64,000 nucleotides of DNA, taken from assembly GCF_036226365.1 (NCBI RefSeq), contig NZ_CP108462.1, positions 8,042,001-8,106,000 on the forward strand. Direction: 5' to 3'. This document shows positions 40,575 to 48,471 of the stretch, piece after piece. The position numbers and the translations under genes are program-made. Under the pieces are notes generated by a model. That model made no database searches, had not been told where the DNA came from, and saw only the letters and a list, made by a program, of their open reading frames with translations. The DNA comes from Streptomyces sp. NBC_01262 (GTDB lineage: Bacteria; Actinomycetota; Actinomycetes; Streptomycetales; Streptomycetaceae). Position 1 is the stretch's first letter. The number at the start of each line of letters is the position of its first letter.

Positions 40575-40597
40575 CGTCATGCGTGGCACGCATGACG
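40575..40597. promoter_or_regulatory. 10-bp inverted repeat, operator or leader hairpin
   Basis: CGTCATGCGT and ACGCATGACG with a three-base spacer, about 100 bases before the first polysaccharide gene. Confidence 0.55.
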
Positions 40598-40780
40598 AAT
40601 ACGGCTCCTGGCGGCTCAGGCGGGTGGGCATGCGTGACTGGCCGCGCGGCTCGCGACTCGGCCACGGGTCCTGGTGGCCGAGCACGGTACCCCCCTACCG
40701 CGCCCCGCACCGTCCCATCACGACTGACGTGGCCCTCCCCTGAGCCGCTGACTGTGATGGACCGTTGCGGGTGGATTACG

Positions 40781-40810
40781 ACGGTATTGATGATTGCGAC
40801 TCTAAGGCAA
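40781..40810 (-). promoter_or_regulatory. promoter candidate of the polysaccharide operon
   Basis: On the minus strand TTGCCT (40810-40805), an 18-base spacer and TACCGT (40786-40781) fit the Streptomyces housekeeping pattern TTGnnn-N17/18-TAnnnT. The leader would be about 300 bases and include the inverted repeat. Confidence 0.35.
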
Positions 40811-40888
40811 GACCTGTGGCAGTGAATACCATTTGACTTAAATTAGTGCGGGGTTGCCGCATTGATCTTGCCTGTCCGGCAATGTCCG

Positions 40889-42022
40889 TTATCGCGCTCC
40901 GGCGCGCAACCGCCCCACGCGCTTCAGCAACCGGTCCGCGGGCTCCCTCAACCGGGGTCTTGCCGTCACCGCGTTGCGCAGCGCGCGCACCGGCGCACGC
41001 CGTGCGCGATGCCCGAGCGCGATCGGGTGAGGACGGGTCACCCAGCCCTCGGAGACCACGAGATCGCGGGTCTTGAGCGACTCCTTGTACTCCTTCTCCC
41101 CGCGCCCCAGGTCCAGATACGCGACGCCCTCGGCGGCGGCCGCCTCCGCCATCCGCAGATGCAGGATCAGCCCCGGCGAGTACTTGGCGTACGCCGGGTC
41201 GTACGCGGGGAACCAGCACGCCAGGACGGACGGCGTGCGCATGCCGAAGTGCGCGGCGACCGGGTGTCCGTCCGCGTAGAGCACCGACAGCAGCCCCGCG
41301 AAGGAGGGGCTGCGCGAGTGGAAGAGATGCTCCACGAGCTCGACGATCCACGGCCGGGCGAAGCGGTCGCTGCGCCCGGTTCTTCGGTACTGGGCGGATT
41401 TCCACTCCATGAGGGTGCGCAGCGCCGCCGGGTCCCGCTCGTCGTGCACATAGCGGACCGCGCCGAGATCGCGGCCGAGTTTGCGCTCCTTGGCGAGGGT
41501 GGTGCGTACGAATTTGGGGGAGTGGCTGCGAATTTGGCCGAGATACGCCTCATAGCCGTGCTCCACGTCCATGACGGGAGACGGGAACGAGCCACTGACG
41601 CCCTCCTCGAACGGTTTCTGGCCGTCCACGAGGTGGTCGAACTCCCACACCGCCAGCCCGCAGGCGCGCAGCAGTTCACGGGCGTCCCACTGGAAGCCCG
41701 GCCGGTGCACCAGCCCCTGGCAGTCCGACAGCCCCAGCCCCACCGCGCGGCCCACGCCGGCGGCGGTGCGCTGGAAGGGGAAGAACGCGACCGGTTCACC
41801 CTCCTCGCGCAGCACCGCGACCCGCACGCCGCGGTGATGGCGGCCCACGGCGAGCGTGAACTCCGGTGCGAGGAAAGGATTGTCCAGCTGCGGGCTGCCC
41901 ATGGTGGCGGCCTGGGACTGCACCGCGGCCCAGGCGGCCCGGTCGGCGGCGGTGAGGTCGCCGGGCCGTTGAACCGAGATGCGCATGCCGTTGTTGAGGA
42001 CGCTGCCGCTGTTCATGCGCAT
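40889..42022 (-). CDS. CelD/BcsL-type GNAT acetyltransferase
   Basis: 377 residues from ATG 42022 (GGAG nine bases upstream). Acetyltransf_6/CelD pattern: NPFLAPEFTLAVGRHHRGVRVAVLREEGEPVAFFPFQR, then HSPKFVRTTLAKERKLGRDLG, and the GNAT-like LSVLYADGHPVAAHFGMRTPSVLACWFPAYDPAYAKYSPGLILHLRMAEAAAAEGVAYLDLGRGEKEYK. Members are linked to polysaccharide (cellulose-like) synthesis and FemAB-type transfer. It is 14 bases after a small membrane-protein gene and lies just upstream of the polysaccharide operon. Confidence 0.85.
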   Translation of the reverse strand: MRMNSGSVLNNGMRISVQRPGDLTAADRAAWAAVQSQAATMGSPQLDNPFLAPEFTLAVGRHHRGVRVAVLREEGEPVAFFPFQRTAAGVGRAVGLGLSDCQGLVHRPGFQWDARELLRACGLAVWEFDHLVDGQKPFEEGVSGSFPSPVMDVEHGYEAYLGQIRSHSPKFVRTTLAKERKLGRDLGAVRYVHDERDPAALRTLMEWKSAQYRRTGRSDRFARPWIVELVEHLFHSRSPSFAGLLSVLYADGHPVAAHFGMRTPSVLACWFPAYDPAYAKYSPGLILHLRMAEAAAAEGVAYLDLGRGEKEYKESLKTRDLVVSEGWVTRPHPIALGHRARRAPVRALRNAVTARPRLREPADRLLKRVGRLRAGAR

Positions 42023-42036
42023 GTTCGCTCTCTCCG

Positions 42037-42474
42037 TCAAGGAGCCCGCCTTCCCCCGTCTGCCCTGTCTGCCCCGTCTGCGCTGTCGGGCACGTTGCGG
42101 CTGTACGCACGCTGTACGAGCGGCAGCAGGAACAGGACCGCGCTCAGCGCTGTGACGACGGCGACCCCGCCGCGTACCGACCACATGTGCAGCGCCAGCA
42201 TTCCCTGGGCGACCAGCAGGTCCACCACGATGGCGCCGGCTGCCGCGATCACGACCCGGCTCAGCGGATCGAGGCTGCGCAGGGCGGCGGCGAGCGCGGC
42301 GCCCGGGGCGGCGAGGAGGAAGAAGAAGGTGAACGGGGCCCGTACGGGCGAGGCGATGTCCGCGAGCGCGAGCACCGCGCCGACTCCGCCGACCCCGACG
42401 GCGGCCCCGGCGAGCAGGGGAATGGACTCCCTGCTGATCGTCTGTCTGTGTGATTGTCTGCGCGTTGGTTGCAT
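42037..42474 (-). CDS. small multi-pass membrane protein
   Basis: 145 residues with four predicted helices: LLAGAAVGVGGVGAVLALADI, FTFFFLLAAPGAALAAAL, VVIAAAGAIVVDLLVAQGML, GGVAVVTALSAVLFLLPLV. The cytoplasmic tail is rich in Asp, Ala and Arg. No family function known. It directly precedes the CelD-type gene and probably forms an operon with it. Confidence 0.75.
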   Translation of the reverse strand: MQPTRRQSHRQTISRESIPLLAGAAVGVGGVGAVLALADIASPVRAPFTFFFLLAAPGAALAAALRSLDPLSRVVIAAAGAIVVDLLVAQGMLALHMWSVRGGVAVVTALSAVLFLLPLVQRAYSRNVPDSADGADRADGGRRAP

Positions 42475-42539
42475 TGGCGACTTTGCCCCCCAAAACGCCG
42501 GATGCAGGGATTCAGCGTCGCGCAGCCCACGCGGGAAAT

Positions 42540-42577
42540 CAAGCGGCCGCCGCCCATGGGAGGACGACGGCCGCTTG
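42540..42577 (-). terminator. hairpin downstream of subtilase gene
   Basis: CAAGCGGCCG (42540-42549) pairs with CGGCCGCTTG (42568-42577), about 20 bases beyond the subtilase stop. Confidence 0.6.
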
Positions 42578-42597
42578 CGGTGGTGCGGAACCGGACG

Positions 42598-43809
42598 TTA
42601 CGACACGAGCTGGAGGAGCAGGTTCGGCGAGCCGGTGCCGACGCTGGTCAGCTTGCCGGACGCGGCCCCCGCGACCAGGGCGCTGGCGACGGCGGCCGGG
42701 GTGGCGCTGGTGTGGCCGGCCAGGTAGACGGCCGCGGCACCGGCGACGTGGGGGGAGGCCATCGACGTACCTGAGAGGGTCGCGGTGGCCGTGTCGCTGG
42801 TGTTGTAGCCCGCCAGGATCGACGAGCCCGGGGCGAAGATGTCCACGGTCGAGCCGTAGTTGGAGTAGCTGGCCTTGGCGTCGGCGCTGGTGGTCGCGCC
42901 GACGGTGATCGCGGTGGCGACCCGGGCGGGGGAGTAGGCGGACGCCAGTGCGGCCGAGTTGCCCGCCGCGACCGCGTAGGTCACGCCCGAGGCGATCGAG
43001 TTGGCCACCGCGGTGTCGAGCGCGGTGCTGGCGCTGCCGCCCAGCGACATGTTGGCCACGGCCGGGCTCGTGTGGTTGGTGGTCACCCACTCGATGCCCG
43101 AGACGACGCCCGCCGTGGTCCCGGAGCCGCTGTTGTTGAGCACCCGGACCGCGACGATCTTCGCCGCCTTGGCGACGCCGTAGGTGGTGCCGGCGATGGT
43201 CGTGGCGACGTGCGTGCCGTGGCCGTTGCCGTCCTGCGCGGTGCTGTCGCCGTCGATGAAGTCATAGCCGTAGCTGGCCCGGCCGCTGATCTGGGAGTGC
43301 GTGATGCGCACGCCCGTGTCGATCACATAGGCCGTCACACCGCTGCCGGCGGTGTCCGGGTAGGTGTACGTGCCGCTCAGCGGCAGGCTCGCCTGGTCGA
43401 TCCGGTCAAGGCCCCAGGGCGCGCTGGACTGGGTCGCGTCGGCGTGGACCACCTGGTCCTGCTCGACATAGGCGACGGACGGGTTGGCGGCGAGCCGCTT
43501 GGCCTGGGCGACGGTGAGCTTGGCGGCGTAGCCGTTCAGGGCGGACTTGAAGGTCCGCTTCACCGTGCCGCCGTACCCGGATATCAGCGCCTTGCCCTGC
43601 GAGGACGTGGACTTGAAGCCCGCCGTCTTCTTGAGGGTGACGATGTAGCTGCCGGGGACCGCGTCGGCCGAGCCGGCGTGCAGGATCGTGCCCTGCGCCG
43701 GGGCGGCGTGGGCGGGGAGTGCGGAGCCGAAGCCGAGTGCGGCGGCCGCGGCCGTGGCGGCGATCATCGCCGCGAGACGGTGCTTGGTGGTAGTACGCAT
43801 CACTGCCAT
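42598..43809 (-). CDS. secreted subtilisin-like serine protease (S8)
   Basis: 403 residues from ATG 43809; the AGGAGG site is 11 bases upstream, and ATG 43800 is an alternative. The signal peptide ends near ALPAHAAPAQG; an inhibitor I9 propeptide follows (GSYIVTLKKTAGFKSTSSQGKALISGYGGTVKRTFKSALNGYAAKLT). The catalytic Asp is in TAYVIDTGVRITH, His in DGNGHGTHVATTIAGTTYGVAKAAKI, Ser in LSGTSMASPHVAGAAA. It is closest to the aqualysin/thermitase group and ends without extra domains. It is exported and degrades extracellular protein. Confidence 0.93.
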   Translation of the reverse strand: MAVMRTTTKHRLAAMIAATAAAAALGFGSALPAHAAPAQGTILHAGSADAVPGSYIVTLKKTAGFKSTSSQGKALISGYGGTVKRTFKSALNGYAAKLTVAQAKRLAANPSVAYVEQDQVVHADATQSSAPWGLDRIDQASLPLSGTYTYPDTAGSGVTAYVIDTGVRITHSQISGRASYGYDFIDGDSTAQDGNGHGTHVATTIAGTTYGVAKAAKIVAVRVLNNSGSGTTAGVVSGIEWVTTNHTSPAVANMSLGGSASTALDTAVANSIASGVTYAVAAGNSAALASAYSPARVATAITVGATTSADAKASYSNYGSTVDIFAPGSSILAGYNTSDTATATLSGTSMASPHVAGAAAVYLAGHTSATPAAVASALVAGAASGKLTSVGTGSPNLLLQLVS

Positions 43810-43901
43810 CGCGAGGGAGTCCTCCTCGATCGGTGGCGCGCTGTGGGGTGCGTGCGCGCGCTTTGTGGGGGGTGCTGTGCGCGAGGGGGTCGCGCACGTG
43901 A

Positions 43902-43936
43902 CCAAGAGTCAGGAATTGGTTCACCCTTGCTCTTGG
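43902..43936. promoter_or_regulatory. CCAAGAG/CTCTTGG inverted repeat in divergent promoter region
   Basis: CCAAGAG (43902-43908) and CTCTTGG (43930-43936), 21 bases apart, in the 282-bp AT-enriched space between the divergent subtilase and lipase genes. A shared regulator of secreted enzymes could bind here. No gene is seen in this space. Confidence 0.45.
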
Positions 43937-44091
43937 CTTGCTAAAGATTCGCCCAACAACTGCTCTGGAACAAGGGTATTGAGTGGATGTCATAGCCATG
44001 TCATGTTCCTGAAATTTGGCATGCACACTTCCCGAATCGGTTACTGCTTGGTACGACAGATGCGGCAGAGATCCTGCTAAAGGGAGGTTTC

Positions 44092-44883
44092 ATGAGACTG
44101 TCCCGATTCCTGTCAGCCGCATCCGCGCTGTTCCTTACCGTCGCTCTCGCCCTGATCGGTGCGGGTTCGGCACACGCCGCAGGCCCCGTCTACGCGGCGC
44201 TCGGTGACTCGTACTCCGCCGGCGTCGGCAGCGGAAGCTACGACAGCGCCAGCGGCACCTGCTACCGCAGCAGCAAGGCGTACCCCCAGCTCTGGGCTGC
44301 GGCGCATACTCCGTCCGGGTTCTCTTTCGCGGCCTGTTCCGGCGCGAAGACGACCGACGTGATCAACAATCAGCTCGGCTCGCTCACCAGCGCCACCACT
44401 CTGGTCAGCATCAGCGTCGGCGGCAACGACGCCGGCTTCTCCGACGTCATGATCACCTGTGTCACCTCCACCACCGCCACCTGCGTCAGCCGCATCAACA
44501 CCGCCCGCGCCTACGCCAACGACACCCTCCCCGCCCGCCTCGACGCCGTTTACAACGCCATCGCCGCGAAGGCGCCCAACGCCCGTGTGGTGGTCCTCGG
44601 TTACCCCCACTTCTACAAGCTCGGCACCCTCTGCCTCGGCCTCAGCGCGACCAAGCGCTCCGCCATCAACGCCGCCGCCGACCTCCTCGACACCGTCACC
44701 GCCAAGCGCGCCGCCGACCACGGGTTCACCTTCGGCGACGTACGCGGCACCTTCACCGGCCACGAGCTCTGCTCCGGCTCGGCATGGCTGCACAGCGTGA
44801 CGCTGCCGGTCTACGAGTCCTACCACCCCACCGCCGCAGGCCAGTCCGGTGGCTACCTGCCGGTGTTCACGGCAGCGGCGTAG
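44092..44883 (+). CDS. secreted SGNH/GDSL lipase
   Basis: 263 residues from ATG 44092 (AAAGGGAGG upstream). Signal peptide to GAGSAHAAG. SGNH blocks: Ser in YAALGDSYSAG, Gly in the VINNQLGSL region, Asn in ISVGGNDAGFSD, and Asp-x-x-His replaced by YESYHPTAAGQ holding the catalytic His. Six Cys form probable disulfides (GTCYRS, AACSGA, ITCVTS, ATCVSR, TLCLGL, ELCSGS). It resembles Streptomyces extracellular lipases such as S. coelicolor SCO1725 and S. rimosus lipase (from memory). It hydrolyses esters and phospholipids outside the cell. Confidence 0.92.
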   Translation: MRLSRFLSAASALFLTVALALIGAGSAHAAGPVYAALGDSYSAGVGSGSYDSASGTCYRSSKAYPQLWAAAHTPSGFSFAACSGAKTTDVINNQLGSLTSATTLVSISVGGNDAGFSDVMITCVTSTTATCVSRINTARAYANDTLPARLDAVYNAIAAKAPNARVVVLGYPHFYKLGTLCLGLSATKRSAINAAADLLDTVTAKRAADHGFTFGDVRGTFTGHELCSGSAWLHSVTLPVYESYHPTAAGQSGGYLPVFTAAA

Positions 44884-44911
44884 CCCACAAGGCCGCAAGG
44901 CCGTCAGGTCA

Positions 44912-46552
44912 TCAGGCCGTCGGGGAGCCGGTTGTTCCGCTGGTCGTACCGCTGTCGCTGGGAGACGGGGACTCGCAGGTCACCCTGAACGGCACGTGGT
45001 TGGACTGGAGGGACACCGGCTCCTTGACGTCCACGGCGATCCAGTTGTCGGCGGTGCCGTAATCCGCCGGGTAGGAGAGCTCGGTGTGGGTGACGGTCCG
45101 GCTCCTCCCGCCGCCCTCCGGGAAGCCGACGGTCTTCCACTCGGGGTCGGAACCGCCGCCGTTGCCGGTGCGCCAGCGGTAGGTGACGGTGGCCGGGGTG
45201 CGGCTGACCGTGATGACGGCGGAGAAGGACGGGGCGTACGCCTCCGGGGGCGGGCAGGCACCGGTGTAGGTGTCGCGTACGGCCGAGACCTCGACGGTGA
45301 CGGTGAGCGGGGCCGGTGAGGAGGCGGCGCCGGTCGTGCCGGCGCTGCTGCTTGCGGTGGCACCGGCGGACGACGACTCGGCCGTCGCGGCCGTGCTGCC
45401 GCTCCCGGCGGTCGAGTCGTCGGAGGACCAGGACGGTGTCACCCCGCCGCTGGAGGTGGCGCTGCCGCCGTTGTCCACCGTGCCGCCGCCCCCGTCGTCG
45501 AGCAGCGCCCAGGCGACCCCGCCGGCCGCCAGGGCGAGCGCGAGGGCACCGGCGGCGATGGCGACGGCGGCCCGGCGCTGATACGGGACGCGGTCGCTGA
45601 CCGTGGAGGTCGTGGAGGGGATGGGCGTCGGCGCCGTCGGAGCCGCGTACGGCCCCGTGGCGGGCGGCGACGACGGCGGCGGCAGCGACGGCGAGGGCAC
45701 GGGCGTTGGCGGCCCGGCGATCGTCGGCGTGTACGGGGCCCGGCCCGCCGCCACCGCGTCCAGCATCCGCTGGGCGTCGGCGCCGTCCAGCCGGTCGGCC
45801 GGTTCCTTGCGCAACAGCCCCTCGATCACCGGCGCCAGCGGTCCCGCCCGCTGGGGCGGCGGAAGCGGCTCGTCCACGACCGCCCGCAGCGTGCTCAGGG
45901 CCGTCGTACGGCGGAACGGCGAACCGCCCTCCACCGCCGTGTACAGCAGCACCCCCAGCGACCACAGGTCCGACCCGGGCCCCGCGGGCCGCCCCAGCGC
46001 CCGTTCCGGGGACAGGTATTCGGGCGAGCCGACGACCTCCCCGGTGAGCGTGATGGCGGAGGTGCCCTCGATGGCCGCGATGCCGAAGTCGGTGAGCACG
46101 ATGCGGCCGTCATTGCCGATCAGCACATTGCCGGGCTTCACGTCCCGGTGCAGCACCCCGCGTTCGTGCGCGACCCGCAGGGCCGCCAGCACCCGGCCGC
46201 CGATCTCGGCGGCCCGGCGCGGGGACACCGGCCCGTCGGCCTCCAGGACGTCGGAGAGGGCCAGGCCGCGTACGAGTTCCATCACGATCCACGGATGGCC
46301 CTCCGCCATCGCCACGTCGTACACGGTGACCACGTTCGGGTGGTCCACCCGCGCCGCCGCCCGTCCCTCCTGCTCAAGGCGCGCGTACAACTGCTGTACG
46401 GAGGCCTCGTCGAGCCCGGCCGGCGCGCGTACTTCCTTCACCGCGACCTCGCGGCCCAGCACCTCGTCGCGGGCCCGCCACACCACGCCCATGCCGCCGC
46501 GGCCCAGTTCGCTCAGCAACCGGTAGCGCCCGGCCACGACTCGTTCCGTCAT
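44912..46552 (-). CDS. PknB-type Ser/Thr protein kinase with extracellular domain
   Basis: 546 residues. Kinase domain ~8-265: glycine loop GRGGMGVVW, VAVKEV lysine, HRDVKPGNVL catalytic loop, DFG in LTDFGIAAIEG, and SPEYLSPERA. A Pro/Ser-rich juxtamembrane region follows, then one transmembrane helix (AAVAIAAGALALALAAGGVAWALL), a Ser/Thr/Gly-rich linker and a ~120-residue extracellular domain with VRDTYTGACPPPEAYAPSFSAVITVSRTPATVTYRW. The extracellular part is not a PASTA domain and could sense an unknown cue. Convergent with the lipase gene, 28 bases apart. Confidence 0.92.
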   Translation of the reverse strand: MTERVVAGRYRLLSELGRGGMGVVWRARDEVLGREVAVKEVRAPAGLDEASVQQLYARLEQEGRAAARVDHPNVVTVYDVAMAEGHPWIVMELVRGLALSDVLEADGPVSPRRAAEIGGRVLAALRVAHERGVLHRDVKPGNVLIGNDGRIVLTDFGIAAIEGTSAITLTGEVVGSPEYLSPERALGRPAGPGSDLWSLGVLLYTAVEGGSPFRRTTALSTLRAVVDEPLPPPQRAGPLAPVIEGLLRKEPADRLDGADAQRMLDAVAAGRAPYTPTIAGPPTPVPSPSLPPPSSPPATGPYAAPTAPTPIPSTTSTVSDRVPYQRRAAVAIAAGALALALAAGGVAWALLDDGGGGTVDNGGSATSSGGVTPSWSSDDSTAGSGSTAATAESSSAGATASSSAGTTGAASSPAPLTVTVEVSAVRDTYTGACPPPEAYAPSFSAVITVSRTPATVTYRWRTGNGGGSDPEWKTVGFPEGGGRSRTVTHTELSYPADYGTADNWIAVDVKEPVSLQSNHVPFRVTCESPSPSDSGTTSGTTGSPTA

Positions 46553-46664
46553 TGGCGAACTCCCCCATCCCGTCGCCGGTGTCGCCGCCCAGCATGACCG
46601 AACCTCCCCCTCAACGGCCCCATTAGTCCTGAATCGTCATGAGGGCTGTCCGGTTGCCGGTGGA

Positions 46665-48356
46665 TCAGCCCAGCATGGCGATCGCGCCCCTGAGCACCAG
46701 CACACAGCCCAGCGTGAACACGATGCCCGCCGTCCCGAGCGGCGCCACGCGCTGCGCGAGCGCCGCCAGCCGGCCGGCGCGCGAGCCGCTGTTGATCAGC
46801 TCCGCCCGCTCCGCCAGCTTCCCGAGCCGTACGACCGCGAACCCCGCCGCCGTCAGCGTCAGCGCCAGCCCCGCCCCGTACGCCAGCACCAGCAGGAACC
46901 CGAACCACGCCTGCCCCAGCGCCGCCGCCCCCACGAGCACGACCACGGCCGACGGACTCGGCACCATGCCGCCGGCGAAGCCGAGCAGGATCGTGCCGCG
47001 CAGCGTCGGGCGGGCGGTGGGGTGGTGGTGATGGTGGTGAGGATGCGGGTGGGGGTGCGGGTGCGGGTGCGGGTGTGTTTCGGGCTCGGGCTCGAGCCGT
47101 TCGGCGACGAGTACGGCTGTGGGGGCGGCGGCCAGCGCGTGGTCGTGCCCGTGGTCGTGCCCATGGCCGTGGTCAGGCTCGTGGTCGGGCTCGTGGGGGG
47201 TGTGACCGGTGCCGTGCGGATGTCCGTGGCCATGGCCACGGTCGTGGCTGTGCCCGTGATCGTGTCCGTGGTCGTGGCTGTGTCCGTGCTGCCCGCGCAG
47301 CCGCCACGCCCGGCGCAGCAGCGTCGCCCCCGCGAAGGTCACCAGAAGGCCGCTCGCGATACCGAGCCAGCCGATCACCGACGGCGCCGCCGCCGAACCG
47401 GCCGTCACCAGCAGGCCCAGCGCGAACACGCCCATCGTGTGCGTAACGGTGACCGACGCGCCGAGCGCGAACATGTCGCGTCGCGAACTGCGGCCGCCCG
47501 CCGCTGCCGCCGCGGCCATCAACGTCTTGCCGTGCCCCGGCGCGAGCGCGTGCATCGCGCCCAGCACCAGTGCCGCGCCGAACGCCAGCGCGGCGAAGCC
47601 GAGGGTCAGGTCGTGGCGGGCCACGAGCCCGGTGAGCGCCTGCGTCCAGCGGTCCGTGCCGCGCGGCAGCACGGACGCGGCCACCGGTGCGTCGTCGGAC
47701 GAGGCCGACAGAGCCGGTCCGCCAGGCTTCGTGCTCAGCGCCGCCGAGCGCTCGTTCGCCGGGGACGAGAGCAGGTCCTTGGGGTACGACGTCAGCCGGT
47801 GCGAGACCGATTCCTCCGGCGCGTCCGAGCGGGTGAGCGTCCGCCGGTCGCCGCGTGCGGTGATCTCCCGCCAGCCCGGGCCCGTGCCGATGTCCGCCGG
47901 GCGGTACGCGATCGTGGCCGACGCGTCGCTCGGCAGCGCCGCCGTCAGCCGGCACTCCACGCGCAGCGTCGGCAGGCTCGCCTGCCCCGGGCGTACGGAC
48001 GCGCTCGCGGCCTTCACCGTGAGCGGCTCGGCCGCGCCGCCGACCGTCAGCCGTGCGCCCTGCGCCGCCGCGGCGCAGCGGCTGCCCGCCCAGGCCTTCA
48101 ACTCGGCCGGGGCGAGCTTGTCGTTCTCGTCCTTGTCGATGTCCGGCTTCGCCTGCGCGGCCGGGATCTCCGCGAGGTCCTCCACATGGTCCACGCGCAG
48201 CTGGCTCGCCGCCGCGACGAGGCCGTCGTAGCGGTTGACGGTGAAGTTGCCGAGCGGATGCGCTTGCGCGGTCGCGGCGGGCAGCACCACGGCCGCCACG
48301 GCCCCCAGCAGTACGGCGGCGGTCCGGGCCGCCTTCCTGGTCCTACGGCTGGTCAT
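46665..48356 (-). CDS. NixA/RcnA-type nickel/cobalt transporter with His-rich loop
   Basis: 563 residues from ATG 48356 (GGGGGGA upstream). A signal peptide (VLPAATAQAHPLGNFTVNRYDGL) and a ~230-residue extracellular domain precede a six- to seven-helix HoxN/NicO-type permease (FGAALVLGAMHALAPGHGKTLMAAAAAAGG with the HxxxxGHGK-like signature). Between helices is a long His/Asp/Gly loop (HGHSHDHGHDHGHSHD) followed by (HP)n and a run of His, both metal-binding. It probably exports or imports Ni2+/Co2+. It follows the TPR gene in the module divergent from SigK. The 112-bp gap to the kinase gene holds nothing obvious. Confidence 0.88.
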   Translation of the reverse strand: MTSRRTRKAARTAAVLLGAVAAVVLPAATAQAHPLGNFTVNRYDGLVAAASQLRVDHVEDLAEIPAAQAKPDIDKDENDKLAPAELKAWAGSRCAAAAQGARLTVGGAAEPLTVKAASASVRPGQASLPTLRVECRLTAALPSDASATIAYRPADIGTGPGWREITARGDRRTLTRSDAPEESVSHRLTSYPKDLLSSPANERSAALSTKPGGPALSASSDDAPVAASVLPRGTDRWTQALTGLVARHDLTLGFAALAFGAALVLGAMHALAPGHGKTLMAAAAAAGGRSSRRDMFALGASVTVTHTMGVFALGLLVTAGSAAAPSVIGWLGIASGLLVTFAGATLLRRAWRLRGQHGHSHDHGHDHGHSHDRGHGHGHPHGTGHTPHEPDHEPDHGHGHDHGHDHALAAAPTAVLVAERLEPEPETHPHPHPHPHPHPHHHHHHPTARPTLRGTILLGFAGGMVPSPSAVVVLVGAAALGQAWFGFLLVLAYGAGLALTLTAAGFAVVRLGKLAERAELINSGSRAGRLAALAQRVAPLGTAGIVFTLGCVLVLRGAIAMLG

Positions 48357-48411
48357 GGCCGGTCCCCCCTTGGTTGCGGTGTGTTGGCTGCTGCTGCTCC
48401 GTGGCCGGTTT

Positions 48412-48458
48412 GTGCCCACCCGTTCCGCCGTGCGGAACGCCTGCCCACAACCCGGGTC
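48412..48458 (+). repeat. 47-bp palindromic intergenic repeat, copy 2
   Basis: Matches 34251-34297 with two substitutions, one in the loop of the central hairpin (CGTTCCGC-CGT-GCGGAACG). It lies between the TPR gene and the NixA-type gene. Confidence 0.75.
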
Positions 48459-48471
48459 AGGGCGTGGGGCC

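Larger units (their letters stand above)
40476..40888. other. 413-bp intergenic region upstream of polysaccharide operon
   Basis: No gene seen. It contains a perfect 10-bp inverted repeat CGTCATGCGT-GGC-ACGCATGACG at 40575-40597 and an AT-rich stretch around 40780-40850. The region between the CelD-type gene stop and the operon start therefore gives a long 5' leader if transcription begins at the promoter candidate near 40781. Confidence 0.6.

Noticed and set aside
47022..47290. CRISPR-like short repeats in the NixA-type gene
   Set aside because: They encode the His/Asp/Gly and His/Pro tracts in frame; no spacer-repeat pattern exists.
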